DNA from: Gibbsiella quercinecans | GTDB taxonomy: Bacteria; Pseudomonadota; Gammaproteobacteria; Enterobacterales; Enterobacteriaceae | NCBI RefSeq assembly: GCF_002291425.1 | Contig: NZ_CP014136.1 | Location: forward strand, 5,160,925-5,224,924 | Direction of reading: 5' to 3' | DNA: 64,000 nucleotides | Shown: in pieces, positions 1-9,175 of the stretch | Layout of the letters: each line of letters starts with the position of its first letter | Position numbering within the stretch: position 1 is the stretch's first letter | Program-made: the position numbers and the translations under genes | The notes under the pieces: generated by a model | What the model was told of the DNA's origin: nothing | Databases searched by the model: none | Seen by the model: only the letters and a program-made list of their open reading frames with translations

Positions 1-162
<162 letters not shown>

Positions 163-176
163 GGCGGGAATATCAC

Positions 177-2564
177 ATGAAATTCAGTGAACTTTGGTTG
201 CGCGAGTGGGTAAACCCGGCCATCAGCAGCGAAGCATTAGCAGAACAAATTACCATGGCCGGCCTGGAAGTGGATGACGTGGAGCCGGTTGCCGGCGCAT
301 TCAACGGCGTTGTCGTTGGCCAGGTGATGGAGTGCGCGCAGCACCCGAACGCCGATAAGCTGCGGGTGACGAAAGTCAACGTCGGTGGCGATCGCCTGCT
401 GGATATCGTTTGCGGCGCGCCAAATTGCCGCCAGGGCCTGAAGGTGGCAGTGGCTACGGTCGGCGCAGTACTGCCGGGCGATTTCAAAATCAAACCCGCC
501 AAGCTGCGCGGCGAGCCGTCTGAAGGGATGCTGTGCTCATTCTCTGAGCTGGGCATTTCCGACGATCATGACGGTATCATCGAATTGCCAGCAGACGCGC
601 CGGTCGGCAGCAATATTCGTGAATACCTCAAGCTTGACGATGTGGCCATCGATATCAGCGTCACGCCAAACCGCGCCGACTGCCTGGGCATTATCGGCGT
701 CGCACGTGACGTTGGCGTGCTGAACCAGGTTGCGCTGACCGCGCCAGACATGAGCCCGGTGGCCGCCACCGTCAACGACACGCTGCCTATTCAGGTTGAA
801 GCGCCGCAGGCGTGCCCGCGTTACCTGGGCCGTGTGGTGAAAGGCATCAACGTCAATGCGCCAACGCCGCTGTGGATGCGCGAGAAACTGCGCCGTTGCG
901 GTATTCGCTCTATTGACGCGGTGGTGGATGTCACCAACTACGTGTTGCTGGAATTGGGCCAGCCGATGCACGCCTTTGATTTGAACCGTATTGACGGCGG
1001 GATCGTGGTGCGTATGGCGCAGGAAGGCGAAACGCTAACCTTGCTGGATGGCAATGAAGCCAAACTGAATGCCGATACCCTGGTGATCGCCGATCGGCAA
1101 AAAGCGCTGGCCATGGCCGGCATTTTCGGCGGCGAACACTCCGGTGTGAACGCTGAAACGCAAGACGTGCTGCTGGAATGCGCTTTTTTCAATCCATTGG
1201 CTATCACCGGCCGCGCACGCCGCCACGGGCTGCATACCGATGCTTCCCACCGTTATGAACGCGGGGTGGATCCGGCGTTGCAGCACCAGGCTATGGAACG
1301 CGCCACGCGCCTGCTGATCGACATCTGCGGCGGCCAGCCAGGGCCGGTGATTGACGTCACCGCCGAGAGCGAACTGCCAAAACGCGCCACCATCACTCTG
1401 CGCCGTGAGAAGTTGGATCGCCTGATTGGCCATGTGGTGCCTAGCGAGCAGGTGAGCGATATTCTGCGCCGCCTGGGCTGCCAGGTGACAGAGCAGGGGA
1501 ATGACTGGCTGGCGGTTGCGCCAAGCTGGCGCTTCGATATGGAAATCGAAGAAGATTTGGTGGAAGAGGTTGCGCGCGTTTACGGCTATGACAACATTCC
1601 AAACGTGCCAGTACGTGCCGATCTGGTGATGACCCACCATCGTGAAGCGGATCTGGCGATGAAACGCGTCAAAACGCTGCTGGTGGATCGCGGCTTCCAG
1701 GAAGCGATTACCTACAGCTTTGTCGATCCGAAAGTGCAGGCGTTGTTGCACCCGGCTGAAGAAGCGCTGATTCTGCCAAGTCCTATTTCGGTTGATATGT
1801 CGGCGATGCGTTTGTCGTTACTGAGCGGCCTGTTGTCTGCCGTGGTATACAACCAGAACCGCCAGCAAGGCCGTGTGCGCCTGTTCGAAAGCGGCCTGCG
1901 CTTTGTGCCTGATACTACGGCAGATCTGGGTATCCGTCAGGACGTCATGCTGGCTGGCGTGATCGCCGGTTCCACCCACGAAGAACATTGGGATCTGGCG
2001 CGCAGAGCGGTAGACTTCTATGATTTGAAAGGGGATCTGGAATCTGTGCTTGAATTAACGGGTAAATTATCCGAAATTCAGTTCAAGGCAGAAGCGAATC
2101 CTGCCTTGCACCCGGGGCAAAGCGCCGCGATTTATTTGCACGGTGAGCGTGTCGGTTTCATTGGTGTTGTACATCCGGAACTTGAGCGTAAACTGGAACT
2201 TAATGGCCGCACCGTGGTGTTTGAGCTGGAGTGGAACAAGGTTTCAACCCGCGTGGTGCCTCAGGCGCGGGAGGTTTCCCGCTTCCCGGCAAACCGCCGT
2301 GATATCGCCGTTGTGGTCGCTGAAAACGTGCCCGCAGAAGATATTTTGGCAGAGTGTAAGAAAGTTGGCGTAAATCATATAGTTGGCGTAAACTTGTTTG
2401 ATGTGTACCGTGGTAAGGGCGTGGCAGAGGGTTATAAGAGCCTGGCTATCAGTCTGATATTGCAGGATACCGCTCGTACACTGGAAGAAGAGGAGATAGC
2501 CACTACCGTTGCAAAATGCGTAGAGGCTTTAAAACAGCGATTCCAAGCATCCTTGAGGGATTGA
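177..2564 (+). CDS. pheT: Phenylalanyl-tRNA synthetase beta subunit
   Basis: A 795-residue protein, the normal length for enterobacterial PheT. It begins [14 protein letters not shown]. Residues of about 40-150 form the tRNA-binding/EMAP-like domain ([16 protein letters not shown]), the B3/B4 editing region follows ([18 protein letters not shown]), then B5 and a C-terminal ferredoxin-fold anticodon-binding domain ending [10 protein letters not shown]. The beta subunit carries the editing site that hydrolyses Tyr-tRNA-Phe. It sits between pheS and ihfA, with only 4 nt separating it from ihfA, matching the conserved pheST-ihfA operon. Confidence 0.97.
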   Translation: MKFSELWLREWVNPAISSEALAEQITMAGLEVDDVEPVAGAFNGVVVGQVMECAQHPNADKLRVTKVNVGGDRLLDIVCGAPNCRQGLKVAVATVGAVLPGDFKIKPAKLRGEPSEGMLCSFSELGISDDHDGIIELPADAPVGSNIREYLKLDDVAIDISVTPNRADCLGIIGVARDVGVLNQVALTAPDMSPVAATVNDTLPIQVEAPQACPRYLGRVVKGINVNAPTPLWMREKLRRCGIRSIDAVVDVTNYVLLELGQPMHAFDLNRIDGGIVVRMAQEGETLTLLDGNEAKLNADTLVIADRQKALAMAGIFGGEHSGVNAETQDVLLECAFFNPLAITGRARRHGLHTDASHRYERGVDPALQHQAMERATRLLIDICGGQPGPVIDVTAESELPKRATITLRREKLDRLIGHVVPSEQVSDILRRLGCQVTEQGNDWLAVAPSWRFDMEIEEDLVEEVARVYGYDNIPNVPVRADLVMTHHREADLAMKRVKTLLVDRGFQEAITYSFVDPKVQALLHPAEEALILPSPISVDMSAMRLSLLSGLLSAVVYNQNRQQGRVRLFESGLRFVPDTTADLGIRQDVMLAGVIAGSTHEEHWDLARRAVDFYDLKGDLESVLELTGKLSEIQFKAEANPALHPGQSAAIYLHGERVGFIGVVHPELERKLELNGRTVVFELEWNKVSTRVVPQAREVSRFPANRRDIAVVVAENVPAEDILAECKKVGVNHIVGVNLFDVYRGKGVAEGYKSLAISLILQDTARTLEEEEIATTVAKCVEALKQRFQASLRD

Positions 2565-2568
2565 ACCT

Positions 2569-2865
2569 ATGGCGCTTACTAAAGCTGAAATGTCAGAACA
2601 CCTGTTTGAGAAGCTTGGGCTTAGCAAACGGGACGCCAAAGACTTGGTGGAACTGTTCTTTGAAGAGGTCCGTCGGGCTCTTGAGAACGGAGAACAGGTA
2701 AAACTGTCAGGTTTTGGTAACTTTGATTTACGGGACAAGAACCAACGTCCGGGGCGTAACCCGAAAACTGGCGAGGACATTCCGATTACGGCGCGCCGTG
2801 TGGTTACTTTCCGTCCAGGGCAAAAGTTGAAAAGCCGTGTGGAGAACGCCAATCCAAAAGGCTAA
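2569..2865 (+). CDS. ihfA: Integration host factor alpha subunit
   Basis: A 98-residue HU/IHF-family DNA-bending protein ([18 protein letters not shown]) with the beta-arm region [20 protein letters not shown], whose proline intercalates in the minor groove. IhfA pairs with IhfB and bends DNA at specific sites; it is a host factor for recombination, transcription and CRISPR spacer integration. The start lies 4 nt after pheT, so it is co-transcribed. A strong intrinsic terminator follows at 2879-2904, closing the operon. In E. coli btuC follows next; here about 8.6 kb of other genes intervene. Confidence 0.97.
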   Translation: MALTKAEMSEHLFEKLGLSKRDAKDLVELFFEEVRRALENGEQVKLSGFGNFDLRDKNQRPGRNPKTGEDIPITARRVVTFRPGQKLKSRVENANPKG

Positions 2866-2878
2866 TTGCTATAAAACC

Positions 2879-2906
2879 AAAAAGGTCGCTTTTGCGGCCT
2901 TTTTTC
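2879..2906 (+). terminator. Intrinsic terminator of pheST-ihfA
   Basis: An 11-bp stem (AAAAAGGTCGC with GCGGCCTTTTT, one G-T pair) around a TTTT loop is followed by a T-rich tract, starting 14 nt after the ihfA stop codon. This is a classical Rho-independent terminator. Confidence 0.9.
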
Positions 2907-3043
2907 TTTTCTAATATATATTTCAGTTTATTCTTAAAAAACCAGGTGTAAATTAGCAGTGGGTTTTGGCAGAAAGTGGTTAATTAAAACTGACAGGATG
3001 TTTTGCGGATTATTCTTATATATATTTATTATTCCCTATAAAT

Positions 3044-3063
3044 AAAAAAGGGGCCGTAGCCCC
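3044..3063 (-). terminator. Intrinsic terminator of the small lipoprotein gene
   Basis: Read on the minus strand, a GGGGC/GCCCC stem with a 4-nt loop is followed by six T residues. It lies 11 nt past the stop of the 47-codon ORF at 3074-3217, which supports that ORF being a real transcription unit. Confidence 0.8.
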
Positions 3064-3073
3064 TTATAATAAC

Positions 3074-3217
3074 TTAGCGATCAAAATGATGACCGTGGCC
3101 GCCGCCGCCACCACCGCCATGACCGCCACCAGGGCCACCCCACGGTGGGAAGATACAGCCACTCAGCGCTGTTGCCAGCACTGTCACGGTCAGGAACAAT
3201 CCAATACGTTTCAACAT
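3074..3217 (-). CDS. Small Gly/His-rich lipoprotein, unrecognised
   Basis: A 47-codon ORF beginning MLKRIGLFLTVTVLATAL and continuing with a lipobox, LSGC (Cys21). The predicted mature lipopeptide is a CIFPPWGGPGGGH segment, a run of glycines, and HGHHFDR at the end. With four histidines in a flexible glycine tail it could bind metal, but that is inference. The gene has its own terminator on the minus strand at 3044-3063. It points away from the DUF2502 gene at 3452, and both encode exported proteins rich in Gly and His. I do not recognise the family, and no function is assigned. The lipobox plus terminator make a real gene likely. Confidence 0.65.
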   Translation of the reverse strand: MLKRIGLFLTVTVLATALSGCIFPPWGGPGGGHGGGGGGGHGHHFDR

Positions 3218-3451
3218 AATATTATCTCTGGGTTGTGGGGATAAACTGATTATAAATAGATTAAATAATCATAGTACATCAGTAAATCGTTAATCGTTGT
3301 TAGCAGCTATATTAATTAAATAAGAAAGAATTGATTGTAAGTATTTTGTAAGTTATATGAAAACAAACTGAAAATGAGCACAAATGAGATAGTCGATAAA
3401 TAATCGCCTTGATATAACGCTCTTCAGCGTCAAATAACGTGAGAGTTAAAT

Positions 3452-3889
3452 ATGAAAAAGATCCTATTACTGGTGTGTTTACCGCTGATGCTGCCGTTGG
3501 CAGCCAGCGCTGATGTCTCTATCGACATTAATGTGCCGGGGGTATCCGTGCATCTGGGGGATCAGGATAACCGCGGCTATTACTGGGACGGTTATGATTG
3601 GCGTCCGCCACAGTGGTGGCATGAGCATCAGGGCCACGGTATCGGCGAGCGCAACGGCCATGGCATGTACTGGGATGGCGGCCGCTGGCAGGCTCAGCCG
3701 CCGCACCGCCAAAATAACGGCCCGCAAGGCGGCAACCCGTTCCGCGGCGAACGCGGGCATGACAACGGCGGCGATCGTCGTGATAACCACGGCAATGGCA
3801 ATGATAGAGGCCATGGCAACGATCGCGGTCACGACAATGGGCCGGGGCAGCAACAGTACCCGCAGAAAAACAACGGCCCACATAACTAA
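3452..3889 (+). CDS. DUF2502 (YpeC-like) secreted protein
   Basis: A 145-residue protein with a clear signal peptide (MKKILLLVCLPLMLPLAASA, cleavage before DVSID). The first mature half resembles YpeC/DUF2502 proteins in the segment VSVHLGDQDNRGYYWDGYDWR. The second half is low-complexity Asn/Gly/His/Asp/Arg sequence with an imperfect NDRGH repeat (NGNDRGHGNDRGHDNG). It is probably periplasmic; the function of the family is unknown. The His-rich tail suggests metal contact, as inference only. The start ATG at 3452 has GAGAG about 8 nt upstream. It lies between the small lipoprotein gene and the talarate regulator, in the block that separates ihfA from btuC. Confidence 0.8.
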   Translation: MKKILLLVCLPLMLPLAASADVSIDINVPGVSVHLGDQDNRGYYWDGYDWRPPQWWHEHQGHGIGERNGHGMYWDGGRWQAQPPHRQNNGPQGGNPFRGERGHDNGGDRRDNHGNGNDRGHGNDRGHDNGPGQQQYPQKNNGPHN

Positions 3890-3970
3890 AAATCAAGCGC
3901 TGCTGGTTTTGCCGTCATCGTAGTGTGGCAGGCAAGGCCAGCAGGCTTGCTCAATGGGAAGCGGGGTAGT

Positions 3971-4996
3971 TTAGGTTGATTCGCGTTCTATCAATTCAAA
4001 ACCAATATCAGTAACCACTTCATTCGCTTCTTTTCCTTCTATCTTGTCTGTCAACATATTGGCGGCATCAATCCCTATGCGCCATCGATCTATTTTCACG
4101 GTTGAAATTGACGGAATATTATGGCGGGCAAAGTCCAGATCGCCGAAACCCATAATGGCGATATCCTGCGGAACGCGTAGCCCCCGGCTATTCGCTTCTA
4201 TTATTGCTCCCTGCGCCAGGGTATCGGAACTACAAATCATGGCATCAAAGGCATTTTCAGCATCAAACAGATGACAAAACCCCTCTCGACCCAGAGACAA
4301 GGTCGCCGGCAGCGGAACCGTTACCGTCGCAATCGGGTTGACCTGCTTCTTCGCTAATATGTCGGTAATGCCCTTTTGGCGGATAAGCGCACGTTGATCT
4401 TCAGTCCATATCAGGCCAAATTTCCGGTATCCCTTTTCATACATGTAGTTAGCTATCTGATTACCAATTTTCTCATGAGAAAAACCCACCAGCATGTCTA
4501 ATGGCGTTGGAGTGAGATCCCATATTTCGACCACCGGGATCTCGGAAGATAAGATAATGCGCTTCATTTGCTGGGAGTGCTGGATGCCTGTTAATACGAT
4601 CCCATCCGGGCGGCGAGATAAAATGGCGGAAACGATCTCGGTTTCCAGCTCTTCGGTATACCCGCCGACGCACAATAGCATGTGATATCCGCGTTTTGCT
4701 AACTGGTCGCTGACGGCCTGAACGGTATCGACAAACATATTGTTATTGATCTGCGGAACCACGACGGCAACCAGTTTACTGCGCCTTGATGCCAGCCCTC
4801 CGGCCAATAAATTAGGAATATAACCCGTTACGGCAATGGCTTTTTTTACTTTTTCAACGGTTGTCTCACGAACCAACTGAGGATTATTGAGCGCTCTGCT
4901 TACCGTCATGGGGGATAGGCCGGCTTCTCGAGCTACATCCTCCAGCGTAGGGGATTTGGTTTTACCGTACTTTTGCAGAGCATTCTTCGCCTTCAT
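3971..4996 (-). CDS. LacI/GntR-type repressor, probable regulator of the talarate/galactarate cluster
   Basis: A 341-residue LacI-family regulator when started at the ATG at 4996 (MKAKNALQKYGKTKSPTLED). An open frame continues upstream but the extra residues are unlike the family. The N-terminal helix-turn-helix (TLEDVAREAGLSPMTVSRALNN) and hinge helix (NLLAGGLASRRS) are intact. A periplasmic-binding-protein-like effector domain follows. Closest in type to GntR-like members. It is divergent from the dehydratase gene, and two similar 16-bp palindromes (5256-5271 and 5411-5426) lie in the shared intergenic region, so it most likely represses the cluster until a sugar acid binds. The effector is inferred from neighbours, not seen. 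Confidence 0.85.
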   Translation of the reverse strand: MKAKNALQKYGKTKSPTLEDVAREAGLSPMTVSRALNNPQLVRETTVEKVKKAIAVTGYIPNLLAGGLASRRSKLVAVVVPQINNNMFVDTVQAVSDQLAKRGYHMLLCVGGYTEELETEIVSAILSRRPDGIVLTGIQHSQQMKRIILSSEIPVVEIWDLTPTPLDMLVGFSHEKIGNQIANYMYEKGYRKFGLIWTEDQRALIRQKGITDILAKKQVNPIATVTVPLPATLSLGREGFCHLFDAENAFDAMICSSDTLAQGAIIEANSRGLRVPQDIAIMGFGDLDFARHNIPSISTVKIDRWRIGIDAANMLTDKIEGKEANEVVTDIGFELIEREST

Positions 4997-5255
4997 ACCA
5001 GTCCTTGAACAACGACAAAATTGGTTACAGGGCAATATATTATAGTAAAAGGGTGGGCTTACCCAACAACCATGGCAGCACGCCCAGCGCAGAGGATTAT
5101 TACGGCATATGCAGTGTTTGTTGCCGTTTTCGATCCTGCCGAACAGAGTAGTAGAGCGAAGATGACGCCAGGCCCTGTTCGCAAGTTTCCCAACCAACCG
5201 CATTATTTCTGCACATTGCTCGGCGTGCGGGGGCATAGCTTTGTTTTTTTATAAA

Positions 5256-5271
5256 ATGATTGCGCTATCAT
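5256..5271. promoter_or_regulatory. Candidate LacI-type operator O1
   Basis: ATGATTGCGCTATCAT is a near-perfect palindrome centred on GC/GC and has the same frame as O2 at 5411-5426 (shared pattern ATGnTnGCGCnATCAT). The layout resembles the established GntR operator ATGTTACCGGTAACAT. Centre-to-centre distance to O2 is 155 bp, compatible with looping. Confidence 0.6.
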
Positions 5272-5349
5272 TTATTGAAATAAATTATTGTTTATCGGTA
5301 ACTTGTTTTAATTTAACAACAATTTAACTTGTTATTTTATATGTTTTTT

Positions 5350-5365
5350 TGTGATCAGTGGCGCA
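5350..5365. promoter_or_regulatory. Candidate CRP site
   Basis: TGTGA, six bases, GCGCA: eight of the ten consensus arm positions match. The centre lies about 42 bp before the start site predicted from the -10-like TACTAA at 5388-5393, which is class II CRP spacing. It agrees with catabolite control of a sugar-acid operon. Confidence 0.5.
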
Positions 5366-5387
5366 CAAGTGCGATCTGGTTATGGCG

Positions 5388-5400
5388 TACTAAATTTGTT
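5388..5400 (+). promoter_or_regulatory. Candidate -10 and start site of the dehydratase promoter
   Basis: TACTAA at 5388-5393 is a plausible -10 hexamer, with transcription expected near 5400. The CRP-like site then falls at about -42 and operator O2 at about +11 to +26, a road-block position. No good -35 is seen, consistent with activator dependence. Confidence 0.4.
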
Positions 5401-5410
5401 CAGGGTAAAA

Positions 5411-5426
5411 ATGTTAGCGCAATCAT
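5411..5426. promoter_or_regulatory. Candidate LacI-type operator O2
   Basis: ATGTTAGCGCAATCAT, a near-perfect palindrome of the same pattern as O1 at 5256-5271. It sits just downstream of the predicted start of the dehydratase transcript and 47 nt before its start codon. Confidence 0.6.
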
Positions 5427-5472
5427 TTTTGCTATAACGCAATTCCAGATACGTCAATCAGGAGAAATGAAG

Positions 5473-6669
5473 ATGACAACCAGTGCGAACTCAGATGCTG
5501 TTTCCTATGCCCGGGTTTCCAATGTACGAACCGCTGCTGAGACGGGAGACCGCATCGAATGGGTCAAGGTTTCGTTAGCGCTTTTACCGCTAGCGACACC
5601 AGTCAGCGATGCAAAAGTCCTTACTGGCCGACAAAAGCCGCTGACGGAAGTGGCGATTATTTTTGCTGAAATTCGTACCCGTGATGGGTTTGAAGGTATT
5701 GGCTTTAGCTACTCCAAACGTGCCGGTGGCCAGGGGATTTATGCGCATGCCAAAGAGATCGCCGATAACCTGCTGAATGAAGATCCTAACGATATCGATA
5801 AGGTCTATACCAAACTGCTGTGGGCCGGTGCCTCCGTTGGCAGAAGCGGTATGGCGGTGCAGGCCATTTCGCCTTTTGACATTGCCCTGTGGGATATGAA
5901 GGCGAAACGCGCGCAATTACCGCTGGCAAAATTATTGGGTGCGCATCGCGATTCTGTGCAGTGCTATAACACCTCCGGCGGGTTCCTGCATACGCCGCTG
6001 GATCAGGTGATAAAAAATGTGGCTATCTCCCGCGCAAGTGGTATCGGCGGCATAAAAATTAAAGTCGGCCAGCCTGACACCGCAGAGGACTTGAAACGTT
6101 TAACTGCGGTGCGCAAAGAGCTGGGCGATGATTTTCCGTTAATGGTTGATGCGAATCAGCAGTGGGATCGGGAAACTGCTATGCGTATTGGGCGTAAAAT
6201 GGAGGCGTTCAATTTAATCTGGATAGAAGAACCGCTGGACGCTTACGATGTGGAAGGCCATGCCGCATTAGCCACCGCGCTGGATACCCCGATCGCCACG
6301 GGTGAAATGCTGACCAGTTTCCGTGAGCATGAGCAATTAATTCTGGGCAATGCCAGTGATTTTGTGCAACCCGATGCGCCGCGCGTCGGTGGTATTTCAC
6401 CTTTCCTTAAAATCATGGATTTAGCTGCTAAAAACGGGCGTAAATTAGCGCCGCATTTTGCCATGGAAATTCATTTACATCTCGCCGCCGCTTATCCTAT
6501 TGAGCCGTGGCTGGAACATTTCGAATGGCTAAACCCATTATTTAATGAACAGCTCGAATTACGCGATGGCCGCATGCTGGTATCTGACCGTTACGGACTT
6601 GGATTTACGCTGAGTGAACAGGCTAGTGCGTGGACTGTTGCGCAATGTGAGTTTGGCAAACGCCCCTGA
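5473..6669 (+). CDS. L-talarate/galactarate dehydratase, enolase superfamily
   Basis: A 398-residue enzyme. The ATG at 5473 is chosen because the ribosome site GGAG (5461-5464) is 8 nt away; the ATG at 5467 would be only 2 nt away. From recalled sequence it is very close to the Salmonella L-talarate/galactarate dehydratase, with matching stretches such as DAKVLTGRQKPLTEVA and GGFLHTPLDQV. Enolase-superfamily landmarks are present: KIKVGQ with the catalytic lysine, DANQQWD and IEEPLDAYD metal ligands, and the barrel-end H in PHFAMEIHLH. It converts galactarate or L-talarate to 5-keto-4-deoxy-glucarate. Next genes are a permease and the GarL-GarR-GarK enzymes that use the product. Confidence 0.93.
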   Translation: MTTSANSDAVSYARVSNVRTAAETGDRIEWVKVSLALLPLATPVSDAKVLTGRQKPLTEVAIIFAEIRTRDGFEGIGFSYSKRAGGQGIYAHAKEIADNLLNEDPNDIDKVYTKLLWAGASVGRSGMAVQAISPFDIALWDMKAKRAQLPLAKLLGAHRDSVQCYNTSGGFLHTPLDQVIKNVAISRASGIGGIKIKVGQPDTAEDLKRLTAVRKELGDDFPLMVDANQQWDRETAMRIGRKMEAFNLIWIEEPLDAYDVEGHAALATALDTPIATGEMLTSFREHEQLILGNASDFVQPDAPRVGGISPFLKIMDLAAKNGRKLAPHFAMEIHLHLAAAYPIEPWLEHFEWLNPLFNEQLELRDGRMLVSDRYGLGFTLSEQASAWTVAQCEFGKRP

Positions 6670-6780
6670 TTCGCTATTTTTCGATGACTGATGCGGGATT
6701 TTTCTAATGCGTCGGTCATCTCACATCTTCTAAATGAAAAAATCATATTTTAAAACCCTACATGATTTTAGGAGTTGTCA

Positions 6781-8079
6781 ATGAACGAAAAACCGGAAAA
6801 AAGAACAAACGTAAGATCTATTATATTATTCTTCTTATTTGCAGCTACCGTTTTCAATTATGCCGATAGGGCAACGCTCTCCGTTGTCGCACCGTTTATG
6901 AGTAAGGAACTGAACTTTGATCCTGAAATGATGGGCGTTGCTTTCTCCGCATTTGGTATTTCATATGTGATTATGCAAATACCGGGTGGCTGGCTATTAG
7001 ATAAATATGGTTCCAGAATCGTCTATGGTGGTGCGCTGATTGGCTGGTCGATGGTCACGATGCTGCAAGGGACGATCTATTTATATGCTTCACCGTTAAT
7101 GGTGCTAATTATACTCAGGTTGCTGATGGGCGCTATCGAAGCCCCGGCATTTCCAGCCAACAGCCGGCTTAGCGTACAATGGTTCCCTAATAGTGAACGC
7201 GGGTTTGTCACCTCGGTTTACCAGGCAGCGCAGTATATCTCTCTGGCATTGATCACGCCGCTGATGACCATCATATTGCACACCTGGAGCTGGCATTATG
7301 TCTTTTATTATATCGGCATGATTGGTGTCGTTCTCGGCGTATTATGGCTGGTGTATATCAGGGATCCGCTGCGGCATAAAAAGGTCAATCAGGCCGAGAT
7401 TGCCTATATCAAAGCGGGCGGCGGTATGCCGGAGTTGGGGGCTGAAGCTAAAAAAGAAAAAGTGAGCTTTGCGCAAATAAAAAAAGTGTGCATCAACAGA
7501 ATGATGATCGGTGTCTATATTGGCCAATTCTGTCTGACCTCTATCACATGGTTCTTCCTTACCTGGTTCCCGACCTATCTCTATCAGGACAAAGGAATGT
7601 CAATCCTGAAGGTAGGCATGATCGCATCGATTCCGGCCATCGCGGGTTTTATTGGCGGGATCAGCGGTGGGGTTTTCTCCGATTTCTTGCTCAAAAAAGG
7701 ATACAGTCTGACCGTCGCCAGAAAACTTCCCATTATATGCGGTATGTTGTTGTCATGCACCATTATTACGGCCAACTATACCGACTCAGAAGTTATCGTA
7801 ATTGCGGCAATGAGCCTGGCTTTTTTTGCCAAAGGGTTTGGTAATCTTGGTTGGTGCGTTTTGAGTGATACTTCACCTAAAGAGGTTTTAGGCGTTGCCG
7901 GTGGCGTATTTAATATGTGCGGCAACCTGGCAAGTATTGTAACGCCGCTGGCCATCGGTTTTATTTTATCGTGGACGCACTCTTTTGACTTCGCCATTCT
8001 TTATGTTGGCTCAATGGGGTTGGTCGGGCTCTGTTCCTATTTGTTTGTGGTGGGGCGGTTGGCGCGTTTGGAAATATAG
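6781..8079 (+). CDS. MFS sugar-acid permease (GarP/GudP-type anion:cation symporter)
   Basis: A 432-residue protein with about 12 membrane segments. The ATG at 6781 has GGAG at 6771-6774. N-terminal features FNYADRATLSVVAPFM and GGWLLDKYGSRIVYGG are typical of the anion:cation symporter family that includes GarP, GudP and ExuT. The conserved loop sequence RLLMGAIEAPAFPANSRL is also present. It probably imports galactarate, L-talarate or glucarate by proton symport across the inner membrane. It follows the dehydratase by 111 nt, most likely in the same transcript. Exact substrate is inferred from neighbours. Confidence 0.88.
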   Translation: MNEKPEKRTNVRSIILFFLFAATVFNYADRATLSVVAPFMSKELNFDPEMMGVAFSAFGISYVIMQIPGGWLLDKYGSRIVYGGALIGWSMVTMLQGTIYLYASPLMVLIILRLLMGAIEAPAFPANSRLSVQWFPNSERGFVTSVYQAAQYISLALITPLMTIILHTWSWHYVFYYIGMIGVVLGVLWLVYIRDPLRHKKVNQAEIAYIKAGGGMPELGAEAKKEKVSFAQIKKVCINRMMIGVYIGQFCLTSITWFFLTWFPTYLYQDKGMSILKVGMIASIPAIAGFIGGISGGVFSDFLLKKGYSLTVARKLPIICGMLLSCTIITANYTDSEVIVIAAMSLAFFAKGFGNLGWCVLSDTSPKEVLGVAGGVFNMCGNLASIVTPLAIGFILSWTHSFDFAILYVGSMGLVGLCSYLFVVGRLARLEI

Positions 8080-8139
8080 TATTCATTGTTTTCGCTGTTG
8101 CCTGTTGGCCGTTAATTAAAAAAATTCACTGTGACTTAT

Positions 8140-8153
8140 TGTGATCTTTCACA
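8140..8153. promoter_or_regulatory. CRP-like palindrome before garL (weak)
   Basis: TGTGATCTTTCACA has perfect TGTGA/TCACA arms but only 4 bp between them instead of the normal 6. It lies in the 269-nt gap between the permease and garL. It could mark a second promoter, or be coincidence. Confidence 0.25.
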
Positions 8154-8348
8154 GCCTGTTGTGCCGTACCGCGTATTTCTTTTGGATGATATTTTTATAT
8201 TCACCATGAATATACGGTGTGTTTATCGTTATCAACTTTATCTCTCATGGTTGATATTGAGAAGTAGGCTCCAGAAGCGATTGGCTAAGCATTCATCTGC
8301 GCGGGGAATTACATCACTCTGCGTGGTTTATAAATTGTCGAGGTTAAA

Positions 8349-9119
8349 ATGGCTAATGTGATATTCCCAAATAGATTTAAACAACAACTGCAAAACGGCG
8401 AGCGTTTATATGGTTGTTGGTGCGCGCTGGCGAATCCGATTACCACAGAAGTGCTGGGGTTGGCCGGTTTTGACTGGTTGCTCCTGGATGGTGAGCACGC
8501 GCCGAATGATATCGGCACCTTCATTCCCCAATTGATGGCGCTGAAAGGCAGCGCCAGTGCGCCGGTGGTCAGGGCACCGACCAATGAGCCGGTGATCATC
8601 AAACGCCTGCTTGATATTGGTTTCTACAACTTTCTGATCCCGTTTGTAGAAACCCAGGCCGAAGCGGAACAGGCCGTGGCCGCAACGCGCTATCCGCCTT
8701 ACGGCATCCGCGGCGTTTCGGTATCCCACCGCTGTAACCACTATGGCACTGTCCCCGACTATTTCACGCAGATCGATAGCAACATTAGCGTGCTGGTGCA
8801 GATTGAGAGCCAGCGTGGGGTGGACAACATTGATGCTATCGCCGGCGTTGAGGGCGTCGACGGCATTTTCGTTGGGCCGGGCGATCTTTCTGCCGCACTC
8901 GGGCACCTGGGAGATCCGGCGCATCCCGAGGTTCAGCAGGTCATTCAGCACATTTTCGCCAGAGCAAAGGCGCAGGGAAAACCTGCCGGCATCCTGGCCC
9001 CGGTTGAAGCGGACGCCCGCCGCTATTTGTTGTGGGGCGCCACTTTCGTCGCGGTTGGGAGCGATCTCGGGTTATTTAGAAATGCCACGCAGAAACTGAG
9101 CGATACGTTTAAACCGTAA
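8349..9119 (+). CDS. garL: 5-keto-4-deoxy-D-glucarate aldolase
   Basis: A 256-residue class II (HpcH/HpaI family) aldolase that splits 5-keto-4-deoxy-D-glucarate into pyruvate and tartronate semialdehyde. Visible family features: [10 protein letters not shown] with the catalytic histidine, [10 protein letters not shown] with a metal-binding glutamate, and [11 protein letters not shown] with the metal-binding aspartate. Length equals E. coli GarL. The ATG at 8349 is preceded by a GAGG-like site. It lies 269 nt after the permease, so it may have its own promoter. With garR and garK it completes conversion of galactarate/talarate to 2-phosphoglycerate. Confidence 0.95.
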   Translation: MANVIFPNRFKQQLQNGERLYGCWCALANPITTEVLGLAGFDWLLLDGEHAPNDIGTFIPQLMALKGSASAPVVRAPTNEPVIIKRLLDIGFYNFLIPFVETQAEAEQAVAATRYPPYGIRGVSVSHRCNHYGTVPDYFTQIDSNISVLVQIESQRGVDNIDAIAGVEGVDGIFVGPGDLSAALGHLGDPAHPEVQQVIQHIFARAKAQGKPAGILAPVEADARRYLLWGATFVAVGSDLGLFRNATQKLSDTFKP

Positions 9120-9175
9120 ACGTGCGTTCGCTTGCTGCCGGTATGGACCACTAATCGATAGATGAGGAATCGATG

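Larger units (their letters stand above)
4997..5472. promoter_or_regulatory. Divergent control region of the sugar-acid cluster
   Basis: This 476-nt, AT-rich spacer separates the LacI-type regulator from the dehydratase gene. It contains two palindromes of the same type, a CRP-like site and a plausible -10 element, all annotated separately. The long upstream ORF extensions on both strands through this stretch are unlikely to be translated. Confidence 0.7.
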
